From: Oceanobacillus halophilus
GTDB lineage: Bacteria; Bacillota; Bacilli; Bacillales; Amphibacillaceae
DNA length: 64,000 bases
Direction: 5' to 3'
NCBI RefSeq assembly: GCF_003628505.1
Contig: NZ_RBZP01000001.1
Span: forward strand, 682,001 to 746,000
Position 1 is the first letter of the stretch. Every line of letters starts with the position of its first letter. A program made the position numbers and the translations under genes. Under the pieces are notes generated by a model. The model did not search any database, was not told where the DNA came from, and was given only the letters and a program-made list of their open reading frames with translations. Shown here piece after piece: positions 28,180 to 37,644 of this stretch.

Positions 28180-28923
28180 TTAGTTATTCCTTCTGAATTG
28201 TGGCAACGCATTGCGTTTGTGAGCGGATCGTTGATGCAATCTTTCAATGATTTCCTTATCTTTTTCTGGTACTTGCTCTCCTTTTAAGTAAGCATCAATT
28301 TTATCATATGTAGTTCCCATCTCTTTTTCATCCGTTTGATCTTCCCATAAATCTGCACTCGGTGCTTTTGTAATAACGGTTTCTGGAACATCAAGGTATT
28401 TAGCCATTTCTCGTACTTCAGATTTAGTAAAATCAACTAGCGGTAGTATATCTACTCCACCATCTCCATATTTCGTAAAGTAACCAGTATACCATTCCGC
28501 TGCATTATCTGTTCCTACTACCAGATAATTGTAATTAGTTGCCACTGTGTATAAAGCACTCATTCGTAATCTTGCACGAAGGTTTGCACCAGCCAATTGA
28601 TCGGTTGTTTCATTAAAAGCATTCTGTTCTTTTACCTGATTTTTAATATGAGAGTACATCACTTCATGAGTTTCTGTTAAATCCAGTGTCAAAGAATCAA
28701 TTCCACTTTTTTCTATTACTTTTTGTCCATCAACCATGTGTTCTGGCTTCGTATAAATTGGCAAAAGAACCCCTAAAGAGTTTTCTGGTGCAGCACGTTT
28801 AATAAGATTCGCTACTACAGCTGAATCAATTCCTCCACTAACACCTACTACAAACCCCTTTGCTCCTGTTTCCTTTAATTGCTGTTGTAACCAATTAATA
28901 ACTTCTTCTATCTGTTTTTTCAT
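28180..28923 (-). CDS. nadE: NH3-dependent NAD+ synthetase
   Basis: A 247-residue amidotransferase-less NAD synthetase converting deamido-NAD, ATP and ammonia to NAD+. The PP-loop SGGIDSAVV is at about 29-37; GTDNAAEWYTGYFTKYGDGGVDI and KAPSADLWEDQTDE are family motifs. There is no N-terminal nitrilase (glutaminase) domain, hence ammonia-dependent. It is somewhat shorter than B. subtilis NadE (about 272). RBS AAGGGG. It sits between safA and coxA; in B. subtilis nadABC lie beside safA and nadE is elsewhere. Confidence 0.93.
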   Translation of the reverse strand: MKKQIEEVINWLQQQLKETGAKGFVVGVSGGIDSAVVANLIKRAAPENSLGVLLPIYTKPEHMVDGQKVIEKSGIDSLTLDLTETHEVMYSHIKNQVKEQNAFNETTDQLAGANLRARLRMSALYTVATNYNYLVVGTDNAAEWYTGYFTKYGDGGVDILPLVDFTKSEVREMAKYLDVPETVITKAPSADLWEDQTDEKEMGTTYDKIDAYLKGEQVPEKDKEIIERLHQRSAHKRNALPQFRRNN

Positions 28924-29130
28924 TTTGTTCCCCTTCTAACATCTAAGATAATCTTTCATAGAATTGCTATGATATATTTTACCATTAATTTGGCTAACTT
29001 TAGAAATAATATGTATCCATTGAGAATAACAAGGTTTTCAAACTATTTTATTATGCATATTGATATACTTAATAAGAGATACATACAATTAGTTACCAAC
29101 ATTCAGATAGGTTGGTAATAATCATCACTC

Positions 29131-29166
29131 AAAAAAGTCCGAACTTTTGTACTAACAGTTCGGACT
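29131..29166 (-). terminator. Terminator after safA
   Basis: GTCCGAACTG pairs with AAGTTCGGAC, followed by T6 on minus, about 90 bp after safA. The rest of the 332-bp safA-nadE gap holds one further inverted repeat (TTACCAAC and GTTGGTAA, 29093-29119) and nothing else I can identify. Confidence 0.75.
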
Positions 29167-29255
29167 TCACTCGGCTAGGACACAGTTGTCACAGCCTCTT
29201 TAATTTAATAAAATATCATACTTATTTAATAATCTAAAAATAGGTTATAATTCAT

Positions 29256-30176
29256 TCATTCTTTATCTTCTTCCTCCTCTTTATTCCGTTGCTGTTGCAT
29301 TCCTGGAAAGTTAGGGTACGTAGGAGGTTCGGGATAATTGAAATTGGATGTATCCGCTCCAGGAAATTGTGCTGGGAACATTTGACCTTGCATAAATTGA
29401 TTAGGATCAAACATCTGTTGATTATAATCTTGCATTGGATAATGTCCCATTTGTGTTGGCATCGCCTGTGAATTCGATCCACCACATCCACAATCACTTT
29501 CCGCATACTTCGCAGGTGGTGCTGGCATTTGCATTTCTGGCATCATACCAGAATGTGGTATTGGTGGGTGGCATGGATGATGAAATGGATGGTGACATGG
29601 ATGATGGCATGGAACAAAATAGTAGCACGGCACCATTTGGGGCATCGGCTGATACATCGGCTGCTGTACTGGTGGTTGCTGTATTGGAGTAGCTGGCAAT
29701 GGTTGTTCTACTGGTTTCTTCACTTCTTCAACCTTTTTCTCCTTCTTAGGTTTCTCTTTTGGTGCAGGTTGACTCGGTGCTTGTTGAAAGTTAAATTCAA
29801 AATCGAAATCTTGATCTAGAACAGGCATTTGCATTATTGGCTGTATCGGCATTTGGGGCATTTGTGGTTGTTGTATTGGCATTTCTGGTTTTACAGGTTT
29901 CGGTTTTTCTTTGTCATCCTCTTTAATAACCGGCATTGGTTTTGGTGATACGTCTTTATATGGTTTCTTCGTTTCTTTCTTTACTTCTTTTGGTTTGACC
30001 TGGGCTTCCTTTTTCACTGCTTTTGTTGAACTAGGTATTTTAATCTTCATACCAGGCATAATCATATCAGGACTAGAGATGTGTGAATTGACTTGCTTGA
30101 GTTCTTCAAAGTTAACACCAAACTGCTTTGACAACTCCCATAAGGTGTCTCCCTTTTGTACGATGTGTATTTTCAA
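29256..30176 (-). CDS. safA: Spore coat morphogenetic protein SafA
   Basis: A 306-residue spore coat assembly protein. I start it at TTG 30174-30176. The product then begins (M)KIHIVQKGDTLWEL, the conserved SafA N-terminus, and AAAGGAG lies about 11 bp upstream; the ATG at 30197 overlaps that RBS. A LysM domain occupies about 1-50 and should bind spore cortex peptidoglycan. A Lys/Pro-rich linker follows (about 50-105), then Pro/Met/Gln-rich repeats. A His/Pro/Cys-rich segment (about 190-225, CHHPCHHPFHHPC) and DCGCGG come before the acidic tail. It is shorter than B. subtilis SafA (about 387). Expected to be a mother-cell (sigma-E/K) gene. Confidence 0.9.
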   Translation of the reverse strand: MKIHIVQKGDTLWELSKQFGVNFEELKQVNSHISSPDMIMPGMKIKIPSSTKAVKKEAQVKPKEVKKETKKPYKDVSPKPMPVIKEDDKEKPKPVKPEMPIQQPQMPQMPIQPIMQMPVLDQDFDFEFNFQQAPSQPAPKEKPKKEKKVEEVKKPVEQPLPATPIQQPPVQQPMYQPMPQMVPCYYFVPCHHPCHHPFHHPCHPPIPHSGMMPEMQMPAPPAKYAESDCGCGGSNSQAMPTQMGHYPMQDYNQQMFDPNQFMQGQMFPAQFPGADTSNFNYPEPPTYPNFPGMQQQRNKEEEEDKE

Positions 30177-30352
30177 AACGAACCATACTCCTTTCATGTA
30201 ATATAACTGGGCTAATTACTATATCAACATATGCAGGAAAATGCTAAATGTTGACCAAATTGCAAAATACCTTAGAAAACTCAAGCTCTAACCTTGACAT
30301 TCAAATGTCTTGTAAACCGTTCTTGGTGAAAGTCGTCTACATTATTTATCAA

Positions 30353-30648
30353 GGCTCTTTTCGTACACCTTGTTGTTTTTCAACTTTTACAGTTGATAGA
30401 AACTCCGAATAAATTTAATTAAGAATACTGCTTAGTCTTCGCTACGGAAATACACTACGCTTTCCGCGGGGAGCTGGTGAGCCTCCTTCGTGCTGACGCA
30501 CAAAGCAGTCTCATCAGCCGCCCTAAGGTGCGCGACTGCCCGGAGAGGAAATCAACAAAGCACTACATTTATCTTTAATTAAAGTAATTCACAGTCTATA
30601 TAAAATATAAAGTAAAGTCATATTAAACAGCTTTTTGCAAAAACACCC
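30353..30648. repeat. MITE-like repeat, copy R5
   Basis: Left end GGCTCTTTTCGTACAC. The right end is degenerate, about GCTTTTTGCAAAAACACCC. From GTTGATAGAAACTCCG through CACAGTCTATA it is almost identical to R4, with only scattered substitutions plus one changed block (CCCTAAGGTGCGCG in place of CCCGCGGAAAGCG) that breaks one arm of the core hairpin. No target duplication is visible. It lies between pheA and safA. Confidence 0.8.
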
Positions 30649-30655
30649 GAAAAAT

Positions 30656-30692
30656 AAAAACCGCTATCCATGAGTATGGACAACGGTTTTTC
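30656..30692 (-). terminator. Terminator after pheA
   Basis: AAAAACCGTTGTCCATACTC with GGATAGCGGTTTTTATTTTT on minus, directly after the pheA stop codon: a strong stem and T-tract. Confidence 0.85.
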
Positions 30693-30696
30693 TTAT

Positions 30697-31551
30697 TTAT
30701 AATTCCATTAAATAAACAGGATAAGTTCCTAATATAGTAACTTTACAGCCTAATGCTTCTAATTCACCCTTAACCCCCGGAAACAGAACATCGTCATATT
30801 GTTGATCAACGTCAACGATGAAAAAGTAATTTCCTAATCCTGTTTTGGTTGGACGTGATTCGATTTTTGATAAGTTCATTTTTCGCCAAGCAAATGCCGA
30901 TAAAATCTGATGTAGTGCACCTGGTTGGTTATCAGGAAGTGTGATAAGGAGGCTAGTTTTATCACCTTTTTTACTATGTTTTATTTTTAACAGTTCTTCA
31001 CTTTTCGTTAAAACGACGAACCTAGTATGGTTATTTGGGTAATCATGTATATTTTCTTGTAAAATTTTTAATCCATATTCTTTTGCAGCAAGCTTGTTAC
31101 CTATTGCTGCGATTTGCTGAGTTTCACTATTACTTATAAATTCGGCAGCTCTACCGGTTGAAGAGGAATAGCGAATGTTCGCTTTCGGTAAGCTTTTATG
31201 AATAAATTGATGACACTGAGCAATAGCATGACTATGAGAATGAATCTCCTCTATTTTTTCAAATCCTCCTATAAAATTAGGATGAACCAAAAGATGTTGC
31301 TGAATTGGTACAACAATTTCTGCCATAACAGGCAATCGCACTTGATGAACAAGATAATCAACTGTTAACTGAACCGTTCCCTCAATGGCATTTTCTAGTG
31401 GTACTACCCCAATATCAATTACATCTTGCTCAACGGCATCAATGCATTCTGGAATTGTTTCAAAACCAATTTTTTCTTCCCCATTAAACGCTGTATCTAC
31501 TGCTAATTTTGTAAATGTTCCCCTTGGTCCCAAATACCCGATAGTAGTCAA
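30697..31551 (-). CDS. pheA: Prephenate dehydratase
   Basis: A 284-residue enzyme converting prephenate to phenylpyruvate in phenylalanine synthesis. Catalytic domain about 1-180, with the TVQLTVDYL, SSTGRAAEF and NNHTRFVVL motifs, the last containing the catalytic Thr-Arg-Phe. A C-terminal ACT regulatory domain (about 200-275) has GALHQILSAFAWRKMNLSKI and the ESRP motif for feedback inhibition by phenylalanine. Starts at TTG behind GGAGGGGG. It follows obg by 47 bp. B. subtilis has pheB between obg and pheA; that gene is absent here. Confidence 0.95.
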   Translation of the reverse strand: MTTIGYLGPRGTFTKLAVDTAFNGEEKIGFETIPECIDAVEQDVIDIGVVPLENAIEGTVQLTVDYLVHQVRLPVMAEIVVPIQQHLLVHPNFIGGFEKIEEIHSHSHAIAQCHQFIHKSLPKANIRYSSSTGRAAEFISNSETQQIAAIGNKLAAKEYGLKILQENIHDYPNNHTRFVVLTKSEELLKIKHSKKGDKTSLLITLPDNQPGALHQILSAFAWRKMNLSKIESRPTKTGLGNYFFIVDVDQQYDDVLFPGVKGELEALGCKVTILGTYPVYLMEL

Positions 31552-31598
31552 AACATTTCCCCCTCCATATCACTTAACAAACTGCAGTTTTTTTATTT

Positions 31599-32879
31599 TT
31601 ATTCAATAAACTCAAACTCAAAATCAAGTAAACGGATAGTGTCTCCATCCTTCGCTCCACGTTCCCTCAACGCATCGTCTACACCCATCGTACGTAATTG
31701 ACGGGAGAAGCGTTGGACAGCCTCATCTCTTGCAAAATCAGTCATCTTAAAGAGTTTTTCTATTTTTGTGCCTGATAAAACAAAGGCTCCGTCATCATCT
31801 CTTGAAATCTTAAATGGTTCTTCCTCTTTTTGATATCTATAGACAACTTCTTTTTCAGGTTCATCAATTTCTGGTGCGATTTTTGGAATCGTTTCTAACT
31901 TATCAGCAATAGCAAATAAAATTTCCCTAACACCTTCTTTTGTAATAGCTGATATTTCGTATATTGGAAAATCTTCATCTAATTTGGCTTTGAAGTCCGT
32001 TAAGTTCTCCTTTGCACCTGGCATGTCCATTTTATTCGCGGCAATAATTTGCGGTCGCTTTAAAAGACTTGGATCATATTCTCTTAATTCATTATTGATT
32101 TTTACGAAATCATCGAAAGGATCTCTTCCTTCTATACTCGCCATGTCAATTACGTGAACAATGAGTCTTGTTCTTTCTACATGGCGCAAGAATTGATGCC
32201 CTAAGCCAACTCCTTCATGCGCCCCTTCAATAAGTCCAGGTAAATCCGCCATAACAAAACTTCGGTGATCTTCTGTATCCACTACTCCTAGATTTGGAGA
32301 TAATGTAGTAAAATGATAATCAGCAATTTTTGGCTTTGCTGCACTAACAACTGAAATGAAAGTCGATTTACCGACACTTGGAAATCCTACTAGACCAACA
32401 TCAGCTATTACTTTTAATTCCACTTTAATATTTCTCTCTTCTCCTGGTTCACCATTCTCAGCAAATTCTGGAGCTGGGTTTCGCGGAGTAGCAAAACGAG
32501 AATTCCCTCGACCACCTCGACCACCTCTAACAATTACTGCTCGCTGGCCATGTGATGTTAAATCAGCAATAACTTCCTCTGTTTCATCATCTATTACAGT
32601 AGTACCAGGTGGAACAGGGAGAACTAATGGGTCCGCATTTCTCCCATGCTGATTCTTACTCATTCCATTTTCTCCACGTTTTCCTTTAAAATGCCGATTA
32701 TATCTAAAATCCATCAACGTATTTAGACCTTCATCTACTTCAAAAACAATGTCCGCACCATTCCCGCCATCTCCACCAGCAGGACCACCTTTAGGAACAT
32801 ATTTTTCTCTCCGGTAGGCAACTAGTCCATTACCTCCATCACCGGCCTTCACATAAACACGTACCTGATCTACAAACAT
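31599..32879 (-). CDS. obg: GTPase Obg (CgtA)
   Basis: A 426-residue essential GTPase linked to 50S ribosome assembly, stress response and sporulation initiation. N-terminal glycine-rich Obg fold (about 1-158, [19 protein letters not shown]), then the G domain with G1 [11 protein letters not shown]3 DLPGLIEGA and G4 NKMD. A C-terminal OCT domain (about 345-426) is found in Gram-positive Obg. It lies 14 bp downstream of spo0B, the same operon arrangement as in B. subtilis (spo0B-obg). Confidence 0.97.
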   Translation of the reverse strand: MFVDQVRVYVKAGDGGNGLVAYRREKYVPKGGPAGGDGGNGADIVFEVDEGLNTLMDFRYNRHFKGKRGENGMSKNQHGRNADPLVLPVPPGTTVIDDETEEVIADLTSHGQRAVIVRGGRGGRGNSRFATPRNPAPEFAENGEPGEERNIKVELKVIADVGLVGFPSVGKSTFISVVSAAKPKIADYHFTTLSPNLGVVDTEDHRSFVMADLPGLIEGAHEGVGLGHQFLRHVERTRLIVHVIDMASIEGRDPFDDFVKINNELREYDPSLLKRPQIIAANKMDMPGAKENLTDFKAKLDEDFPIYEISAITKEGVREILFAIADKLETIPKIAPEIDEPEKEVVYRYQKEEEPFKISRDDDGAFVLSGTKIEKLFKMTDFARDEAVQRFSRQLRTMGVDDALRERGAKDGDTIRLLDFEFEFIE

Positions 32880-32893
32880 TTACTTTCACCTCG

Positions 32894-33424
32894 CTAATTC
32901 CTTGGTACCTGAAAACGACACTCTATTCCTTTTGTATCACTTAACACTTTTATATTACTCTTACTATTTTCTTCATTAATTGTAAAAGTATGAACTTCAT
33001 TAAAATGTCCTTTTATGTTAAAGATAACCTCGATCTGCTTTCCACTTTCTTTTTCATTTAATATAAGATTGCCATTATATATTTCCAATGGATCAATTAT
33101 CTTCTCACAATAATCAATAACTTTTTGACACTTGCTTAATAATAACTCATCGATATCACTTAATGATTGATTTTCAATATGTATGGTATACGATATTTGA
33201 AGGTTTTTATGATTGTTATTAAATTGTATTAGCCACAAAATAAATTTAGGTGCCTCCAAGCCTATAAGTTTTCGTTCTTCATTAAAATGAGAAAACAACT
33301 CATCCATCTTCTCCTCGACCTTATCTATTTTTCCCATGCTTAGATAGCCATGAACAAGTTGAAGCCTATTCATTAAATCATGTCGATAGTGCTGTAATAA
33401 GCGAACAACTTCACTTTCTTCCAT
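32894..33424 (-). CDS. spo0B: Sporulation initiation phosphotransferase Spo0B
   Basis: A 176-residue phosphorelay protein that passes phosphate from Spo0F to Spo0A. The phosphoacceptor is His15 in HYRHDLMNRLQLVHGYLS, the four-helix dimerization motif of Spo0B. The C-terminal half has the degenerate kinase-like fold (ECRFQVP end). B. subtilis Spo0B has a slightly longer N-terminus (His30). RBS GGGAGGG. It lies between rpmA and obg, as in B. subtilis. Confidence 0.92.
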   Translation of the reverse strand: MEESEVVRLLQHYRHDLMNRLQLVHGYLSMGKIDKVEEKMDELFSHFNEERKLIGLEAPKFILWLIQFNNNHKNLQISYTIHIENQSLSDIDELLLSKCQKVIDYCEKIIDPLEIYNGNLILNEKESGKQIEVIFNIKGHFNEVHTFTINEENSKSNIKVLSDTKGIECRFQVPRN

Positions 33425-33538
33425 ATTCTTCCCTCCCCATTAATATGAAAGTATAGCAGAAATAAGAGGAAAGTAAATATAAATGTCTATTAAACTTAGC
33501 CATTTAAAGGAGCAAATAATTTTAATGAACAACGAATA

Positions 33539-33575
33539 AAAAAACTCCAACCAACAAATTGGCTGGAGTTTTTAT
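33539..33575 (-). terminator. Terminator after rpmA
   Basis: AAAACTCCAGCCAATTTG with TTGGTTGGAGTTTTTTTA on minus, about 8 bp past the rpmA stop, separating the ribosomal-protein unit from spo0B-obg. Confidence 0.85.
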
Positions 33576-33580
33576 TAAAC

Positions 33581-34218
<638 letters not shown>

Positions 34219-34230
34219 ATACTTAAATCC

Positions 34231-34539
34231 TTATGCATTAATATTTTCGATTACTAATTTAGTATAAGGTTGACGGTGACCTTGTTTACGATGATAGTTT
34301 TTCTTTGGCTTGAATTTTACAACTGTAACTTTTTTCTGACGACCTTGTTTTTCAACTTTGGCAGTTACAGTAGCACCTTCAACGTAAGGAGCTCCAACTT
34401 TAACATCGTCTCCGCTTACGAAAAGAACTTTATCAAATGTTACAGATTCATTTTGATCTGCATCAATTTTTTCTACGTAAATTTCTTGGCCTTCTTCAAC
34501 TTTAAGTTGTTTTCCACCTGTTTCAATGATTGCGTACAT
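34231..34539 (-). CDS. rplU: 50S ribosomal protein L21
   Basis: A 102-residue bL21: [18 protein letters not shown] at the N-terminus, and the rRNA-binding [19 protein letters not shown] near the end. First gene of rplU-prp-rpmA, with AAGGAGG upstream of the ATG and a structured leader (34540-34641). Confidence 0.97.
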   Translation of the reverse strand: MYAIIETGGKQLKVEEGQEIYVEKIDADQNESVTFDKVLFVSGDDVKVGAPYVEGATVTAKVEKQGRQKKVTVVKFKPKKNYHRKQGHRQPYTKLVIENINA

Positions 34540-34641
34540 ACTTGCACCTCCTTAATTCACTCAGACTCGCCATACAGGTACTCAATGTGAGTTTAAAAAC
34601 CTGTTCTGTGCGGTTGTAGCACTGGTGCTACTTTGAATAAC
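34540..34641 (-). promoter_or_regulatory. L21 leader (r-protein autoregulatory element)
   Basis: The roughly 100-nt 5' UTR of rplU. It forms a short hairpin (GTAGCACCAGTGCTAC), then ACAGGT pairing with ACCTGT around an A/T-rich loop, and ends at the AAGGAGG RBS. Position and layout fit the L21_leader family known from B. subtilis rplU. Assignment is by position and structure only. Confidence 0.68.
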
Positions 34642-34647
34642 ATATTG

Positions 34648-34677
34648 ATGTTATCACTTATCCCCTATTTTTGTCAA
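34648..34677 (-). promoter_or_regulatory. Sigma-A promoter of rplU-prp-rpmA
   Basis: On minus: -35 TTGACA (34672-34677), 18-bp spacer and -10 TAACAT (34648-34653), placing the transcript start just before the L21 leader. Confidence 0.7.
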
Positions 34678-34752
34678 TAGTTGGCTCGATATCTTTTAGT
34701 TAAATACGAGCCTTTAGTAAAAAATAAAAAACAGATAGAAAAAAAATTGCTT

Positions 34753-35619
34753 CTACCTGCTAATAAACACTTCTCCTATTGTATGAGTATGCTCCCTTCT
34801 ATTAAAAAAAGAATGAAGGCAGTCGTTTTCGTCGATGGCTATTCTTCCAGTTTGCCCTGGATAATGAATATAAATGGGATGTTTACTTTCCCTTCTAAAG
34901 TTAGAAAATAGCTCCATAAAAGTACTATCAGAGGATACGTTAATCGGATGTACTCTTTTTACGTGTGATACTCCTTCATACCTATTTAATAAAAACCGAA
35001 TAAATACATAATACCGCTGCTTCCATTCCGTTCTATTTTCCAATAATAAAAACATCATAATAAGTATCGTACTTAATGTAAAAGAAAAAATAGTAAGTTG
35101 TAATATAATAAATAGAATGCTTAAAAACACAGAGGAAACAATTACTGTTTGATGTGCTTTTTTATATGGAACATACTTAGAAAGAATTAATAAATAAAGC
35201 TTCCCACCATCTAATGGCCATATAGGTAATAAATTAAATAAAAGAATGACCGAATTATAATGAAACGCCAAATCCAACATGGAATTAGGTATCAAATTAG
35301 TCAAAGATAAAAAAAATAACAGCAGGTGTATGATAACATGCTGAAATGGACCTGCAATTGTCACTAGTGCCTCTTCTTTTATTGGACGGTTCCCATGTTC
35401 ATCTGTATCTAATACACCTCCAAAAACCCAAAACATAATACTTCTTATACGCCAATTATAGTGTCTAGCCATCATATAATGACCCACTTCATGAATGAAT
35501 ACGATAGATAGAATAATGCTTAATTCTATAAATGTACCAGTAATAAACGAAATAATGATAAAAATCAAAAGAACAGGGTGTAGTTGTATTTTTGGTAATA
35601 AGTTACTGCTGTTCATCAA
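34753..35619 (-). CDS. spoIVFB: Stage IV sporulation intramembrane protease SpoIVFB
   Basis: A 288-residue site-2-type zinc metalloprotease that cleaves pro-sigma-K within the membrane of the mother cell/forespore boundary. Zinc ligands His43 and His47 with catalytic Glu44 lie in FIHEVGHYMM, and Asp137 in PIWPLDGGKL is the third ligand. These positions are the same as in B. subtilis SpoIVFB. About six hydrophobic segments precede a C-terminal CBS-like domain (about 215-288). It overlaps spoIVFA by 17 bp. Confidence 0.95.
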   Translation of the reverse strand: MMNSSNLLPKIQLHPVLLIFIIISFITGTFIELSIILSIVFIHEVGHYMMARHYNWRIRSIMFWVFGGVLDTDEHGNRPIKEEALVTIAGPFQHVIIHLLLFFLSLTNLIPNSMLDLAFHYNSVILLFNLLPIWPLDGGKLYLLILSKYVPYKKAHQTVIVSSVFLSILFIILQLTIFSFTLSTILIMMFLLLENRTEWKQRYYVFIRFLLNRYEGVSHVKRVHPINVSSDSTFMELFSNFRRESKHPIYIHYPGQTGRIAIDENDCLHSFFNRREHTHTIGEVFISR

Positions 35620-36370
35620 CTTGAATCACCTGAACAGGATCAATAAATTCATTATCTTTCTCTATCGCAAAATAAAAGTCTTCGTTATCAACAGTTGGAT
35701 GGAAGGTACCAATTGGTTGATTATTGACAACAAATTGATATAGATGTACATTAATATCACTTAAATATCCATAGCTAGACGTTGTACCATCAGCATGCTG
35801 TACAACAACGGTTTTATTCGTTTCCTTATCATTACCAGCAAAAATAACAATTCCTTCACTTAGTGTTGACACATCGGTTGCTTCTCCTGGTGTTATCATA
35901 ATACCTTTTCCGTTTGACTGAAATGACTCTGCAATGCTTCCGTTAACAGGAAGTGCCAATGCGTCACTAACGTTATTTGTTGTTGTGTACTCTGGGGAGA
36001 AGGCCAAAGGATTTCCGAAAGTTTCTTGATACCATTGATGTACTTGTGCAAATGGAAAATCCTCTGTTAATGCGTTGCTTGTCCAAGCCTTTGGTTCACT
36101 TAAGATTTCTGAATTTGACTGATGTAATAAAGCAACACCTAAGAACAGCATGACTGACAACATACCTTTTAATACAAAGCCAGTTACCATACTACCTGTT
36201 CGACTCCCACTTGAATCAGTATCCGCGAAGAACGGATAATACCCGTGTTTTTCCTCCTCTTGAGGAAATGAAGGATACACTTTCTTAGCCTGTCCCCCCT
36301 TAACAACAGGGCCCCTTATCCTTTTCCTCCGTTCAATCGATTTACGTACTTTTTTAACTCCCTTGTCCAT
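35603..36370 (-). CDS. spoIVFA: Stage IV sporulation protein FA (SpoIVFA)
   Basis: A 255-residue scaffold/inhibitor holding SpoIVFB and BofA in complex. I start it at ATG 36368-36370 (MDKGVKKVRKSIERRK), with AAGG and GAGG just upstream; the longer frame from 36460 has no RBS. Basic cytoplasmic N-terminus (1-40), one membrane helix (about 82-101, GFVLKGMLSVMLFLGVALL), then a forespore-facing domain ending in a degenerate LytM/M23 fold (about 165-250) without intact metal ligands. It is cleaved by SpoIVB during sporulation in B. subtilis. Coupled to spoIVFB by overlap. Confidence 0.93.
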   Translation of the reverse strand: MDKGVKKVRKSIERRKRIRGPVVKGGQAKKVYPSFPQEEEKHGYYPFFADTDSSGSRTGSMVTGFVLKGMLSVMLFLGVALLHQSNSEILSEPKAWTSNALTEDFPFAQVHQWYQETFGNPLAFSPEYTTTNNVSDALALPVNGSIAESFQSNGKGIMITPGEATDVSTLSEGIVIFAGNDKETNKTVVVQHADGTTSSYGYLSDINVHLYQFVVNNQPIGTFHPTVDNEDFYFAIEKDNEFIDPVQVIQVDEQQ

Positions 36371-36510
36371 ATCCTCACTACCTTCGCAAGCATTTGTACA
36401 AGTATATGTGAGAAGAAAGAACATATGAATAAAAAGTGATTCTAAGACTTTACCTATCATCTAGCTTACTATATTTAAAAAGATGACAGAACAGTACTGT
36501 TCATGCCATC

Positions 36511-36817
36511 TTTTATTAGGCTCTTTTCGTAAGTTGTATTCCTTTTAAAATGTCATAGTTGATAGAAAATCCTAAATTATCTCATTAAGAATACTGCATT
36601 ATATCCGCTACGGAAATACACTACGCTTACCGCGGGCTGCTGGTGAGCCTCCCGAGGAAAGCGTAGTATTCTGCCAAAGCAAATGACTGTACAAAAATAA
36701 TCATCAGTATGAGCGAGCGCAATACTATTCTGAATTAAAGATATCAACAGTCTATAGAAAACATGGAACAAGATATGTGTAAAAAGCAACAATCTTTTAG
36801 AAAATAACCTTTTATTA
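36511..36817. repeat. MITE-like repeat, copy R6, with perfect 8-bp target duplication
   Basis: The element occupies 36519-36809 (291 bp), from GGCTCTTTTCGTAAGTTG to TCTTTTAGAAAATAACC. It is flanked by TTTTATTA at 36511-36518 and again at 36810-36817: an exact 8-bp direct repeat. Inner arms AGTTGATAGAAA and AACAGTCTATAGAAA lie either side of a core (ACGGAAATACACTACGCTT, CCGCGGGCTGCTGGTGAGCC). It lies between minD and spoIVFA, which are adjacent in B. subtilis. Confidence 0.9.
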
Positions 36818-36843
36818 ACTTGAGAGTTTTATAGTTTTAAGAT

Positions 36844-37644
36844 TTATGATCTTATACCAAAGAATTTCTTCACTTTTTGAAGCATTCCTTTTTCATCCTC
36901 TAGAGCTTGTAAAGGAACAGTTTCTCCTAAAATTCTTCTTGCAATATTGCGGTAGGCAATAGAAGATTTTATGTTAGGATGTAGTGCAACTGGTTCTCCT
37001 TTATTAGAGGCTTTTATAACTTCCTCATCATCGATAACAATACCTATTAAATCAATAGACAACAATTGCACAATATCATCTATATCAATCATATCTCCTG
37101 ATTTCACCATATGGTTACGGATACGATTTATAACAAGTCTTGGAGGTTCTTTCATTTCCTCTTTCTCTATTAAACCAATAATTCGGTCTGCATCTCTAAC
37201 ACTTGATTTTTCTGGAGTAGTAACAACAATTGCCCTATCAGCACCTGCGATGGCATTTTGAAATCCTTGTTCAATTCCGGCAGGACAATCAATAATGATA
37301 TAATCATATTCCTGTTTTAATTCAGTAATAATCTTCATCATACCTTCTGTTGTAACAGCTGTTTTATCACTGGTTTGTGCCGCAGGGAGTAATGACAAAT
37401 AATCAAAACGTTTGTCTTTAATAAGCGCTTGTTTCAATTTACAACGTTCCTGTATAACATCTACAATATCATAAATGATTCGATTCTCTAGACCCATGAT
37501 TACATCTAAATTCCGCAAACCAATATCTGTATCTATTAAACATACTTTTTTCTCCATTAAGGCTAGAGCTGTTCCAATATTAGCGGATGTAGTTGTTTTA
37601 CCAACCCCACCTTTACCAGAGGTAATTACGATTGCCTCACCCAT
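36844..37644 (-). CDS. minD: Septum site-determining ATPase MinD
   Basis: A 266-residue ParA/MinD ATPase that recruits MinC to the membrane to block polar division. Start ATG 37642-37644, 6 bp after AAAGGAGAG; the longer frame contains the RBS. Deviant Walker A SGKGGVGKTT (about 9-18), IIDCPAGIE, and a C-terminal amphipathic helix MLQKVKKFFGI for membrane binding. It overlaps the minC stop by 8 bp. No MinE-like gene is in the window; in Bacillus placement depends on DivIVA/MinJ. Confidence 0.96.
   Translation of the reverse strand: MGEAIVITSGKGGVGKTTTSANIGTALALMEKKVCLIDTDIGLRNLDVIMGLENRIIYDIVDVIQERCKLKQALIKDKRFDYLSLLPAAQTSDKTAVTTEGMMKIITELKQEYDYIIIDCPAGIEQGFQNAIAGADRAIVVTTPEKSSVRDADRIIGLIEKEEMKEPPRLVINRIRNHMVKSGDMIDIDDIVQLLSIDLIGIVIDDEEVIKASNKGEPVALHPNIKSSIAYRNIARRILGETVPLQALEDEKGMLQKVKKFFGIRS

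Noticed and set aside
29289-29819. Plus-strand ORFs opposite safA
   Set aside because: They are antisense to a low-complexity, proline/histidine-rich coding region and have no RBS; typical composition shadows.
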